Of a stretch of 64,000 nucleotides of DNA, positions 16,338 to 25,008 are shown one piece after another; within the stretch, counting starts at the first letter, position 1; each line of letters begins with the position of its first letter. The stretch spans positions 62,001 through 126,000 of the forward strand of contig JACKEJ010000016.1 of assembly GCA_020633055.1 (NCBI GenBank). Direction: 5' to 3'. Origin of the DNA: Sandaracinaceae bacterium. GTDB lineage: Bacteria; Myxococcota_A; Polyangia; Polyangiales; Houyiibacteriaceae. The notes beneath the pieces were generated by a model that ran no database searches, was not told the origin of the DNA, and saw nothing but the letters and a program-made list of their open reading frames with translations. The position numbers were made by a program, and so were the translations under genes.

Positions 16338-17657
16338 ATGACCACGCTGAGACACCTGGATCGCATGCTCGCCATTGCGAGCGCCCTCACCATCGCCGCC
16401 TGTGGAGGTGGTTCCGGAACGGACACGCCCGACAACGGCGCGCCACCTACCGACAACGGCACCCCGCCCGCCGACAACGGCGTGGACGACGACCAGGGCG
16501 CGGCGGGCGAGGTGAGCCACGTGGTCATGGCGTACGACGACGCCACGCAGGTGACCTACATGGTGCAGGTCCCGGACCTGGCGGCGGAGACCATGTCGTC
16601 GTTCACGGGCACGTCGGTGCCAAAGCTCGCCGTCGCCGTCGCGTTCGGTGACGACCCCTACTTCTACGTGGGCAGCTCGGACGGCCCCGCCGTCACGCGC
16701 TACGAAGTGACCGCCGACGGCATCGTCGAGGACGACGAGGTGTCGTTCGAGAACGAGGGCACGACGGCGACGGGTGGCTATCAGTCGAACCTGATCCTCG
16801 TGAGCCGCACGAAGGCGTACTACATCGACCAAGGCAACTCGCAGCTCGTGATCTGGAACCCGACGACCATGACCGTGTCCGGAACGTCGTCGTTCGACTC
16901 CATCAACGAGGTCGGCGCGCGCAGCGGCATCTCGGGTTTCCCGATCCGGGTGGGCACCAAGTACTTCTACGGCGTGGGCTGGTTCACCATGGCGACGCTC
17001 GACGTGTTGCACGGCGCGGCGGTGCTCGTGATCGACTCGGCGGACGACTCGGCGACGCTGGTGCGCGACGAGGACGAGCGCTGTGGCTACAGCTTCTCGG
17101 TGGTCGAGGGCACGGACGGCCTCTACGTCGGGACCGAGGCCTTCGGCGCCGCGCAGCACGCCCTGTCCATGGGCACCGCCGCGCCGTGCATGCTGCGCTT
17201 CGACCCGGACACGCTGACCTTCGATGACACGTACCAAGTGGCGCTCGAGTCCCTGGTGGGGGATGTCCCCGCGGGCACGCTCGTCCCCGGCCCCACGGCC
17301 GGCACGGCCTACCTGCGCGCGCTCGACTTCGCCACGCTCGGGGTCACGCTCGACGAGTGGAAGACGGGCGGCCCGAGCGGCACGTCCATGGGCAACGCGC
17401 GCGTCTTGAGCACGCAGCCAGCGTGGGCGTGGTACGAGCTGACCCTCGGCGACACCCCCACCGCCACGCTGCTGACCCACGCCCGCAGCTCCGCCGCCAC
17501 CTTGGGCATCGAGCTGGGCGCGGGGCAGCGTGTCATCCCGGAGTACGCCGGCCCCCGCACGCACCTGCGGTCCTTCACGGGCAACACGTACGGCAGCGTC
17601 GGGCTCGACGCGCAGGGCAACGTGCGCTCCGCAGTGCGCGTCGTCGTCACCCCCTGA
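16338..17657 (+). CDS. MxcI-like lipoprotein of the siderophore operon
   Basis: A 439-residue predicted lipoprotein (lipobox TIAAC, Cys22) with a low-complexity DNGxPPTDNGTPPADNG linker. The mature part shows repeated strand-rich blades (KLAVAVAFGDDPYFYVGSSD, NLILVSRTKAYYIDQGNSQL, SVVEGTDGLYVGTEAF) that look like a beta-propeller. Position between a TonB receptor and a PepSY protein matches MxcI of myxobacterial siderophore clusters and DUF4374-type proteins of Bacteroidetes; assignment rests mainly on context. It probably sits in the outer membrane or periplasm and helps ligand capture or handling. It starts 42 bases after the receptor. Confidence 0.65.
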   Translation: MTTLRHLDRMLAIASALTIAACGGGSGTDTPDNGAPPTDNGTPPADNGVDDDQGAAGEVSHVVMAYDDATQVTYMVQVPDLAAETMSSFTGTSVPKLAVAVAFGDDPYFYVGSSDGPAVTRYEVTADGIVEDDEVSFENEGTTATGGYQSNLILVSRTKAYYIDQGNSQLVIWNPTTMTVSGTSSFDSINEVGARSGISGFPIRVGTKYFYGVGWFTMATLDVLHGAAVLVIDSADDSATLVRDEDERCGYSFSVVEGTDGLYVGTEAFGAAQHALSMGTAAPCMLRFDPDTLTFDDTYQVALESLVGDVPAGTLVPGPTAGTAYLRALDFATLGVTLDEWKTGGPSGTSMGNARVLSTQPAWAWYELTLGDTPTATLLTHARSSAATLGIELGAGQRVIPEYAGPRTHLRSFTGNTYGSVGLDAQGNVRSAVRVVVTP

Positions 17658-17723
17658 GCCTCCCGACCGGCGCGGGGTGCGCGTCCGCAGCCCCCGCGTC
17701 GGTCCGTTCTTCGAGGACCACGC

Positions 17724-19844
17724 ATGAGCGTCCGCAGCGTCATCTTCTGGATCCACCTCGTGGCGGGGGTGCTGGTCGCCGTCCCCGTGGTGATCATGTC
17801 CGCCACCGGCGTCGCCATCGCGTTCGAGGAGGAGATCCTGAATGCGTTCGACCGCGAGCAGCGCGTGGTCTCTCGCACGTCAGGCGCAGCGCGACGCAGC
17901 ATCGCCGTCTTGCGCGCGGACGTGGCCCGTCAGCAGCCGGACTTCGCCGCCTCGAGGGTGGTGGTGCCGCGCGCCGCGGACGCCGCGTTCGTGTTCTTCG
18001 CTGGCCGCGAGGGGATGCTGTACGTGAACCCGTACACGGGCTCAGCAACGGTGCCAGCGTCGACGGGCGCGCACGCCGTGCTGCACGAGGTCGAAGCGTG
18101 GCACAGGTTCCTCGGGCGCGAGGGGGACACGCTGATCGTGGGCAAGGTCATCAACGGCGTCGCGAACGCCGTGCTCTTGTTGTTGTGCGTGACGGGGCTT
18201 TACCTGTGGGTTCCGCGCCGCTGGAACCGCGCCGCGCTGCGACGCAGTCTGCTGTTCGTGCGCACTAGGGGCAGCAAGGCGCGCGACTTCAACTGGCACC
18301 ACGTGGTCGGCTTCTGGGGGTTGCCCGTGCTGAGCGTGCTGGTCGCGAGCGCCGTCGTCATCTCGTTTCCGTTCGCGCATGCCCTGGTGTTCACGCTGGC
18401 GGGCGAGGATGTCCCTCCAGGACGTGGCCCCGCCATCCTCGCGGTGCCCGAGGCGCGCGTCCCGACACCGGCGGCGGGTAGCGCCCCGCTCGACCTCGAC
18501 ACCCTGGTGGCGCGCGTGGCCGCGCGCTTCCCTGAGCGCGACGCCATCGTCGTCGACCTGAGCGCCGCAGAACCCGAGAGCCCCGGCGAGCATGCACCGC
18601 CGACGAGCGTCGACGAGCGGGCCGCGATCCAGCCACGCGTCGAGCTGGCCGTGATGCTGCCCGCGCTGTTCTCGACGCACGGGCGTGTGCCGGTGCAGAT
18701 GGACCCCTACACGGGCGACATCCTGTCGGAGACCCACTTCCGCGACTACAGCCCAGGCGTGCGGGCGCGCGTCTGGTTGCGCTTCCTGCACACCGGCGCG
18801 GCGTTCGGCCTGTTCGGCAAGATCCTGGCCGCGCTGGCGACCTTGGGGTCGCTGCTGCTGGTCTACACGGGCCTCGCGCTGAGCTATCGCCGGTTCTTCG
18901 GTGGGCGCTCGAGGAAGCGTGGGGCGAGCTCGGTCGCGCTCACACTGCTGACGCTGCTGCTGCTGTCGTCGTGCGACACCAGCGCGATCGGGACTGCAGT
19001 CGCGCACGAGGAGCAGACCGAACTTCTGGCGCACGAGGAGGCGCGCCCCGAATCGGCGCTACGCGAAGCTCACATGGATCTGGTCGCACCCGACACGGGA
19101 CATGTTCACAGCATCGATCTGTTCTGGCCCTCGGGCGCCGCCCCAGAACGCGGCTTCCCCGTGGTGGTCCTGCTGGACGGCCACCGCGTGAGTCCCATCA
19201 TCCGCGAGGCCCTCGAGGCCGGCGTGAGGCTCGAGGCCGCGTACCTGTGCCTTGGGTACCAGGGGTTGCCCAGCGACGCGCAACGCTTTCGGGCCCGCGA
19301 CTACACGCCCGCCGTGACGCCTGGCGAGCCCGAGGCAGACCCGCTCGACGCGAGCCGTCAGAACGGCGGCGCGCTCGGCTTTCGCCATTTCCTCGCCAGC
19401 GTGGTGCGCGAGCAAGCGTCTCGCCGCGCGTCGCTCGCGTGGGACGAAGCGACGTTGGTCGGCCACTCGTACGGTGGCCTCTTCGTGCTCAGCACCCTGC
19501 TCGACGCCCCTGACAGCTACGCGCGCTACGTGGCGGTGGACCCCTCGCTGTGGTGGCGGTCGGCGCACATGTTCGAGCGTATCATGCGCGCGCAGCCGGT
19601 CGCTCCCGGCGTGCTGACGCTGCTCGAGGCCAACCACGCGCTCGAGCCCGAGGCCCCGCGGGGCGCCCCGACGAGGGACCCCGCGCGCCTCGCCCTCCGG
19701 CAGCGGCTCCAGGCCGTGCTCCCTGCCGACGCCTTCACCCGTGTCGCGACGCACCTGGGCGCCACGCACCGATACTACCCCGCGCACCACCACGGCAGCC
19801 TGCTGGAGCACAGCGTGCGCGAGCTGCTCGGGGTCGCGCGCTGA
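17724..19844 (+). CDS. PepSY membrane reductase fused to IroE-like siderophore esterase
   Basis: A 706-residue fusion. Residues 1-390 are a PepSY-TM protein (FoxB/PiuB-like): four membrane helices (about 7-33, 142-162, 194-225, 355-387), periplasmic PepSY regions, and histidines in HEVEAWHRF, FNWHHVVGFW and FLHTG that could bind haem. Such proteins reduce iron from ferric siderophores. After a basic cytosolic patch GGRSRKRG a fifth helix, ASSVALTLLTLLLLSSC, ends in a lipobox-like LSSC (Cys417). Residues about 445-706 are an alpha/beta hydrolase with GHSYGGLFVLSTLLDAPDSY (Ser582) very like IroE/BesA esterases, and a late HHHGS that may supply the catalytic histidine. I see no in-frame ATG, GTG or TTG near the junction, so this is one polypeptide. 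The topology puts the esterase in the periplasm. Confidence 0.88.
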   Translation: MSVRSVIFWIHLVAGVLVAVPVVIMSATGVAIAFEEEILNAFDREQRVVSRTSGAARRSIAVLRADVARQQPDFAASRVVVPRAADAAFVFFAGREGMLYVNPYTGSATVPASTGAHAVLHEVEAWHRFLGREGDTLIVGKVINGVANAVLLLLCVTGLYLWVPRRWNRAALRRSLLFVRTRGSKARDFNWHHVVGFWGLPVLSVLVASAVVISFPFAHALVFTLAGEDVPPGRGPAILAVPEARVPTPAAGSAPLDLDTLVARVAARFPERDAIVVDLSAAEPESPGEHAPPTSVDERAAIQPRVELAVMLPALFSTHGRVPVQMDPYTGDILSETHFRDYSPGVRARVWLRFLHTGAAFGLFGKILAALATLGSLLLVYTGLALSYRRFFGGRSRKRGASSVALTLLTLLLLSSCDTSAIGTAVAHEEQTELLAHEEARPESALREAHMDLVAPDTGHVHSIDLFWPSGAAPERGFPVVVLLDGHRVSPIIREALEAGVRLEAAYLCLGYQGLPSDAQRFRARDYTPAVTPGEPEADPLDASRQNGGALGFRHFLASVVREQASRRASLAWDEATLVGHSYGGLFVLSTLLDAPDSYARYVAVDPSLWWRSAHMFERIMRAQPVAPGVLTLLEANHALEPEAPRGAPTRDPARLALRQRLQAVLPADAFTRVATHLGATHRYYPAHHHGSLLEHSVRELLGVAR

Positions 19845-19887
19845 GCGGCTCCCACCCTCGCGGGTTTACGCAGACGCCCCGACCGCG

Positions 19888-19893
19888 TAGCTT
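19888..19893 (+). promoter_or_regulatory. -10 element TAGCTT, predicted leaderless start
   Basis: TAGCTT ends 8 bases before the ATG at 19902; no Shine-Dalgarno sequence is present. It suggests the thioredoxin gene is transcribed separately from the iron operon. Confidence 0.35.
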
Positions 19894-19901
19894 CCCCCGC
19901 G

Positions 19902-20477
19902 ATGTCGCGCCCTGCCGTCCTCGCCCTCGCCACTTGTGTCGCCCTGCTCGGCGCGGCCTGCGCCACCCGGCGCGCGGACCTGGACCCTGCCGCGGCCCAA
20001 GACCCTGCTGGGGGGGGTCGCGGGGGTGCTGGACCGCAAGCCCCCGAGGGACTCCCGAGCGGCCCGTTCGCGCCCTTCGACTTCGGCAGCGCCACCCCGG
20101 ACTGGAACCGCGCTGCCATCACGTGGCGCTCCACCGAAGAGGGCCTGGCCGAGGCGCGCACCTCGGACAAGCCGGTCATGATGGTCATCCACGCCGAGTG
20201 GTGCGGGCCCTGCCACGAGTACGCCCGGGTGTTCCACGACGCCGAGGTCGCGGCCCTCGCCCAGCACTTCGTGATGATCCTGGTGGACGCCGACCGTGAA
20301 GCCGCCGTGAACCAGCGCTACGCCACGGACGGCACCTACCTGCCCCGCACGTACTTCCTGAGCCCCACTGGGCAGCACCAGACCGAGAACGTCAGCAACC
20401 ACCCGCGCTTCCGGTACTTCTTCCCGCAGCGGGACCCACGCGCCATCGCCGCAGCCATGCGCCTCGCCCTGCGCTGA
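19902..20477 (+). CDS. Thioredoxin-fold lipoprotein with WCGPC motif
   Basis: A 191-residue lipoprotein (lipobox LGAAC, Cys20), so periplasmic or outer-membrane anchored. The thioredoxin-like domain (about 65-185) begins with WRSTEEGLAEARTSDKPVMM and has the redox pair Cys101/Cys104 in AEWCGPCHEY, followed by VMILVDADREAAVNQRY and a cis-proline-like TYLPRTYFLSP. This is the thioredoxin_7/TXNDC12-like pattern used for disulphide reduction or exchange. It lies 57 bases after the iron operon and 58 before htpG; no clear link to either. Confidence 0.85.
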   Translation: MSRPAVLALATCVALLGAACATRRADLDPAAAQDPAGGGRGGAGPQAPEGLPSGPFAPFDFGSATPDWNRAAITWRSTEEGLAEARTSDKPVMMVIHAEWCGPCHEYARVFHDAEVAALAQHFVMILVDADREAAVNQRYATDGTYLPRTYFLSPTGQHQTENVSNHPRFRYFFPQRDPRAIAAAMRLALR

Positions 20478-20535
20478 AGCTGAGCAGTTCCGCAGGCTTG
20501 ACACCAGAACGAGCGTGGCCATGGTGCGGCCCACC

Positions 20536-22581
20536 ATGACGGAACAGAAGCAGACTCATGCCTTCCAAGCCGAGGTCACCCGCGTCCTCGGCCTGGTGAT
20601 CAACTCCCTGTACTCCAACAAGGAGGTCTTCCTGCGCGAGCTGGTGTCCAACGCCTCGGACGCCATCGACAAGCGCCGCTTCTTGGCCATCTCGGAGCCC
20701 GCCCTCCTGGGCGAGAGCCCGCTCGCCATCCGCCTCACGCCCGACCGCGAGAAGAAGACCCTGACCTTCTCGGACGACGGCATCGGCATGAGCAGCGAGG
20801 AGCTGGTGCAGAACCTGGGCACCGTGGCCCACTCGGGCAGCACCGACTTCATGGACAAGCTGAAGGCCGCGCTGGACCAGAAGTCCGAAGGCAAGGACGG
20901 TGATGACGTGTCGCTCATCGGCCAGTTCGGCGTGGGCTTCTACAGCGCCTACCTGGTGGCGGATCGCGTGGACGTGCTCACCCGCCGGGCGGGCAGCGAG
21001 CAGGCCCACCTGTGGAGCTCGGACGCGGGCGAGACCTACAGCATCGAGCCGGCCGAGCGCGAGGCGCCGGGCACCGACGTGGTGCTGCACCTCAAGGAGG
21101 ACCAGCTGAGCCTGCTGGACAGCTACGAGCTCACGCGCCTGGTCAAGAAGTACAGCGACTTCGTGGCGCACCCCATCCTGGTGGCGCAGCCCAAGGACGA
21201 GGACGAAGAGGGCGAGGACGAGGAGGGCGCCGACAAGAGCGAGACGGACGCAGACGCCACGGCCAAGGGCGACGACGAGCCCTCGTACGAGCAGGCCAAC
21301 TCCAGCAACGCCCTGTGGCGCCGCCGGCCGAGCGAGATCACGGACGAGCAGTACGGCGAGTTCTACCGCCACCTGACCCACGACTGGGAGGCACCGCTCG
21401 CGCGCAAGCACTTCCACGTGGAGGGCACGCAGATGTTCTCGGGGCTGCTGTTCATCCCCAAGCGCCCGCCCTTCGACCTGTTCTCGCCAGACCAGCAGCA
21501 CGGCGTGCGCCTGCACGTGAAGCGCGTCTTCATCATGGACGACTGCGAGGAGCTGCTGCCCAAGTGGCTGCGCTTCGTCCGCGGTGTGGTGGACTCCGAG
21601 GATCTTCCGCTGAACGTGTCGCGTGAGCTGCTGCAGGACTCGCGCGTGGTGCGCACCATCCGCAAGCAGGTGGTGCGCCGCTGCCTCGACATGATCGAGG
21701 AGCTGGCCAGGCCCGCTGAGACCTCCGCGGACGACGCAGCGGGCGAGGGCGAGGACAAGGGCGACGCCAGCGCCAAGCCCGCCGCGAACGAGGCCTACAA
21801 CACCTTCTGGGCGGCCTACGGGGCCGTGCTCAAGGAGGGCCTGCACTTCGAGCCCGAGTACGCCGACCGCCTGGCCAAGCTGGTGCGCTACGAGACCACG
21901 GCGCAGCCCGGGCTGACCTCCCTCGCGGACTACGTCAGCCGCATGAAGGAAGGCCAGGACGCCATCTACTACGTGGTCGGCGCGTCGCGCGCGACGGTGG
22001 AGAACGCCCCACACCTCGAGGCGCTGAAGTCGCGTGGCTACGAGGTCCTGCTGATGGTCGACGGCGTGGACCAGTGGGCGCTCGACGGCCTGCGCGAGTT
22101 CGACGGCAAGAAGCTGCTGTCGGCTACGGACGCGGCGCTCGACCTGGGCGAGACGAAGCCCACCGAGGCCGAGAAGGAGGAGCTGGACGCCCTGGTCACG
22201 CGCTTCCGCGACACGTTGAAGGAGCACGTCTCCGAGGTGCGGCTGACCAGCCGCCTGACCGACTCCGCCGCGTGCCTGGTGTCCCCTGCGGGGGGGCTGC
22301 CTCCGTACATGGAGCGGCTGCTGCGCCTGCAGAACCCGGACATGCCCGTGCAGAAGCGCGTGCTGGAGCTGAACCCCACGCACCCCATCGTCACTGGCCT
22401 GCGTGACCTGCTGCGCGGTGAGGCCGACGAGGCGCGCGACGCGCAGGTGCGCGAGTGGGTGGAGCTGGTGCACGACCAAGCGCTCCTGGCAGAGGGCAGC
22501 CCCGTGCACGACCCCGCCAAGCTGGTGCAGCGCATGAGCGCGCTCTTGAGCGACGCGGTGCGACGGGCGGCCACGGCCTGA
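20536..22581 (+). CDS. htpG: Hsp90-family chaperone HtpG with acidic linker
   Basis: ATP-dependent cytosolic chaperone, about 681 residues (E. coli HtpG is 624). The N-domain is canonical: LRELVSNASDAIDKRRF, FSDDGIGM, GTVAHSGS, GQFGVGFYSAYLVAD. The middle domain continues with ALWRRRPSEITDEQYGEFYR and the C-domain ends near AALLSDAVRRAATA. Between N and M domains (about 219-252) sits an acidic, low-complexity insert starting KDEDEEGEDEEG, at the place of the eukaryotic charged linker and absent in E. coli. A second Asp/Ala-rich insert occurs at about 391-418. I chose the ATG at 20536 (MTEQKQTHAFQAEV); ATG 20521 and GTG 20515 are also in frame and none has a clear ribosome-binding site. Confidence 0.96.
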   Translation: MTEQKQTHAFQAEVTRVLGLVINSLYSNKEVFLRELVSNASDAIDKRRFLAISEPALLGESPLAIRLTPDREKKTLTFSDDGIGMSSEELVQNLGTVAHSGSTDFMDKLKAALDQKSEGKDGDDVSLIGQFGVGFYSAYLVADRVDVLTRRAGSEQAHLWSSDAGETYSIEPAEREAPGTDVVLHLKEDQLSLLDSYELTRLVKKYSDFVAHPILVAQPKDEDEEGEDEEGADKSETDADATAKGDDEPSYEQANSSNALWRRRPSEITDEQYGEFYRHLTHDWEAPLARKHFHVEGTQMFSGLLFIPKRPPFDLFSPDQQHGVRLHVKRVFIMDDCEELLPKWLRFVRGVVDSEDLPLNVSRELLQDSRVVRTIRKQVVRRCLDMIEELARPAETSADDAAGEGEDKGDASAKPAANEAYNTFWAAYGAVLKEGLHFEPEYADRLAKLVRYETTAQPGLTSLADYVSRMKEGQDAIYYVVGASRATVENAPHLEALKSRGYEVLLMVDGVDQWALDGLREFDGKKLLSATDAALDLGETKPTEAEKEELDALVTRFRDTLKEHVSEVRLTSRLTDSAACLVSPAGGLPPYMERLLRLQNPDMPVQKRVLELNPTHPIVTGLRDLLRGEADEARDAQVREWVELVHDQALLAEGSPVHDPAKLVQRMSALLSDAVRRAATA

Positions 22582-22642
22582 GAGCGTCCCCAGCGGCCCG
22601 GCCCATGCGCCGAGCCGCCAGGTACGGTAGGCTCCCGGCTCC

Positions 22643-23368
22643 GTGCGACCCTCCCCCTCACCGCGCTCGAGCGCCCTCCCCCGCTGCGTGGCGTCGGCGC
22701 GCAGCCGGGCGGTCGTCCGGGCGTGTGCGGTGGCGCTGCTGCTGGGGCTCGGCCCCCTCGGGGTCAGCTCCGCGCGGGCCGACAACGGCGTGGGCGACGG
22801 GCTCTACGGCCGACTCCGCCACGACTTCTTCCTCCAGCTGGGCGTGGGTGCTGGCGCCCAGCTCTTCCCCGAGGCCCAGCCCGGCTTCGCGGACGAGCCC
22901 AGCTGGGCCTTCATGGTGGACGTCCGGGCGCGCATGACCGGCGTCGCGGGCATCATCCTCGCGACCAGCACGAGCCGCACGCACACCACGCTGTTCCTCG
23001 GCGCCGAGGTACGCCCGCTGTACCCGGCGCTGGTGCTCAAGGGCATCATCACCGGGCGGGCACGCGCCGACCTCACCATCCAGTCGCTCTACATCGAGCT
23101 GGGGAGCGCGCTGCGCTTTCAGGGCACCCTGCGCACCAGCCTCGGCTGGGGCCTGGGCTTCGAGGTGCCGTTGGTGCTCCCGCGTCAGTTCTCCCAGGGC
23201 GTCTGGCTGCGCTTTGGGGTGCGCCACTTCCGGGAAGCGCGCCAGATGCGCGACCTGGGTGTCCCCGCGGCACCCGCCGAGTGGCTGCCGCACGTGTCGC
23301 TGGCCATGACGCTGGGGGTGTCCGAGGGGCGCTTCGCCGGCTGGGAGCCGCCGCGCACGCGCCCGTGA
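22643..23368 (+). CDS. Predicted outer-membrane beta-barrel protein
   Basis: A 241-residue exported protein starting with GTG. The signal peptide (about 1-46) ends SSARADNG. The rest alternates hydrophobic and polar residues in short strands (FFLQLGVGAGAQLF, FMVDVRARMTGVAGIIL, TTLFLGAEVRPLYP, SLYIELGSALRFQG) and finishes with a strand-like HVSLAMTLGVSEGRF, the look of a small 8-10-strand barrel. Function unknown. A TAGGCT -10 element ends 9 bases upstream of the GTG. It is followed by the Ser/Thr kinase gene after 80-89 bases. Confidence 0.7.
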   Translation: MRPSPSPRSSALPRCVASARSRAVVRACAVALLLGLGPLGVSSARADNGVGDGLYGRLRHDFFLQLGVGAGAQLFPEAQPGFADEPSWAFMVDVRARMTGVAGIILATSTSRTHTTLFLGAEVRPLYPALVLKGIITGRARADLTIQSLYIELGSALRFQGTLRTSLGWGLGFEVPLVLPRQFSQGVWLRFGVRHFREARQMRDLGVPAAPAEWLPHVSLAMTLGVSEGRFAGWEPPRTRP

Positions 23369-23457
23369 GGGGACGCGGGCGCCATGTGGCGGGGGCTCGG
23401 GGGCGTCCCGTGATCGTAGCCATTCGCGCCAGAATGAAGTAGACCGCCGTGGTCAGC

Positions 23458-24924
23458 ATGGACTCCTCCATCCCGAAGCAGATCGGGCGGTACAGCGTCG
23501 ACCGACTGCTCGGCTCGGGCGCCATGGGCTACGTGTTCCTCGGTCGCGACCCCGAGCTGGACCGGCCCGTGGCCATCAAGACCGTGCGCGACCTGGGCAT
23601 GAGCCCGGACGCGCTGGCCACGTTCCTCGAGCGCTTCCGCAACGAGGCGCGAGCCGCGGCCCGGCTGCACCACCCTCACATCGTGCAGGTCTACGACGTG
23701 GGTGAGGACCCCACCTCGGGGCCGTTCCTGGTGTTCGAGTACGTCGCGGGCGCCACGCTGAAGCAGACTCTGCGCGCCCACGGCCCGCTCGAGCCCGAGG
23801 TGGTCTGCCGCATCTCCGACGAGCTGGGCTCCGCCATCGCGATGGCGCACCAGAACGGCATCATCCACCGCGACATCAAGCCCGACAACGTGCTGCTGAC
23901 CCCCGACGGGGGCGCCAAGCTGGCGGACTTCGGCATCGCCCGCATCCCGAACGCCACGCTGACGCGCGAGGGGCAGTTCCTGGGCACGCCGTGCTACGCC
24001 GCGCCCGAGACCCTCGACCGCGGGAACTACGGCGCGCACAGCGACCTCTTCTCGTTCGCAGCCATGTTGTACGAGCTGATCTCGGGCGAGCGCGCGTTCC
24101 CGGGGACCGACGCGGTCGCCGTGGCGCACAAGGTGCTGCACGACAAGCCCCTGCCGCTGCGCCAAGCCGGGCGCAACGTGAACATTCCAGCCGGGGTCGA
24201 GGCGGTCATCATGCGCGCGCTGGAGAAGGACCCCAAGGCGCGCTTCCCGCACGTGCCCGCCTTCGCGGACGCGCTGCGCGACGCCTATTGCGCCGCGAAC
24301 CTGGTACGCGAGCCCTCACGCAGCTTCATCCCCGGCGCGACGCCTGGTGGGGCGGGGTTCGACCCTGGCGCTGGCGAACCTTCGGGGGGAGGGACCTGGG
24401 CGTTCGTGGCGGTCCTGGTGGGCACACTGGTCGTGGGCCTCTCACTGGTGTTCGCCTTCACGCGGAGCACGGACGTGGCAGCGCCCCCCGACGCGGGCCC
24501 CGTCGATGCGGGGCTCCCGCTGGACGCGGGCGCGCCCCCCGCGTTGGTCGTGACGCCGCCGGACCTGGGCCCCGGAACGCACGCCGAAAGCGGCGGCGCG
24601 ACCACCAGCGACAGCGGCCCTACGACGCTGACGGTGCCGGATGCCGGCGTGCCCCCTGTGGGGCCCGAGGCCGCAGACGCCGGGTCTCCCGCGCCAGCGC
24701 CGGGGAGCGACATGACGCCGCACGAGCGCGAGGAGGCGGCCAAGGACGCCATCGACGACGCGCGCGATGCGCTCGAAGCGGGCGATGTGGCGGCCGCGCG
24801 CGCGGCGTTGGGGCTCGCGCAACAGCTCGACCCGGGCAACTCGGACATCGCCCGGTTGCGGGCGCAGCTCGCCCGACTGTCCGCGCAGGCGGGGACGACC
24901 GCGACACCGCCACCCCCCCCGTGA
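23458..24924 (+). CDS. Hanks-type Ser/Thr protein kinase with C-terminal TM and helical tail
   Basis: A 488-residue membrane kinase. N-terminal kinase domain (about 11-275): glycine loop LGSGAMGYVFLG, Lys41 in VAIK, catalytic HRDIKPDN (Asp139), DFG (157-159), and CYAAPETL. A Gly/Pro linker leads to one membrane helix (about 312-334, WAFVAVLVGTLVVGLSLVFA), then a Pro/Asp-rich stretch and a short TPR-like helical pair (DAIDDARDALEAGDVAAARA ... AQQLDPGNSDIARL). The kinase faces the cytosol and the tail the periplasm. These kinases are abundant in myxobacteria and phosphorylate regulators. A GTG at 23449 is an alternative start three codons upstream. Confidence 0.95.
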   Translation: MDSSIPKQIGRYSVDRLLGSGAMGYVFLGRDPELDRPVAIKTVRDLGMSPDALATFLERFRNEARAAARLHHPHIVQVYDVGEDPTSGPFLVFEYVAGATLKQTLRAHGPLEPEVVCRISDELGSAIAMAHQNGIIHRDIKPDNVLLTPDGGAKLADFGIARIPNATLTREGQFLGTPCYAAPETLDRGNYGAHSDLFSFAAMLYELISGERAFPGTDAVAVAHKVLHDKPLPLRQAGRNVNIPAGVEAVIMRALEKDPKARFPHVPAFADALRDAYCAANLVREPSRSFIPGATPGGAGFDPGAGEPSGGGTWAFVAVLVGTLVVGLSLVFAFTRSTDVAAPPDAGPVDAGLPLDAGAPPALVVTPPDLGPGTHAESGGATTSDSGPTTLTVPDAGVPPVGPEAADAGSPAPAPGSDMTPHEREEAAKDAIDDARDALEAGDVAAARAALGLAQQLDPGNSDIARLRAQLARLSAQAGTTATPPPPP

Positions 24925-25008
24925 CCGCGTGACGCGTCTGACGCCCTCTTCGCCCGTGACATGGGGCCGCTGCTGCGCGCCTCCGACTCAGCCACGCGTG
25001 GCGACGCG

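Noticed and set aside
18900..19075. Two separate genes at the PepSY-esterase junction
   Set aside because: No ATG, GTG or TTG in frame near the fifth helix, and the frame is continuous, so the fusion is kept; resequencing or orthologue comparison could still overturn this.
20392..22785. 797-residue open frame on the - strand across htpG
   Set aside because: It mirrors htpG codons with GC third positions and has Leu/Val/Gly/His-rich low-complexity sequence; no recognisable motif.
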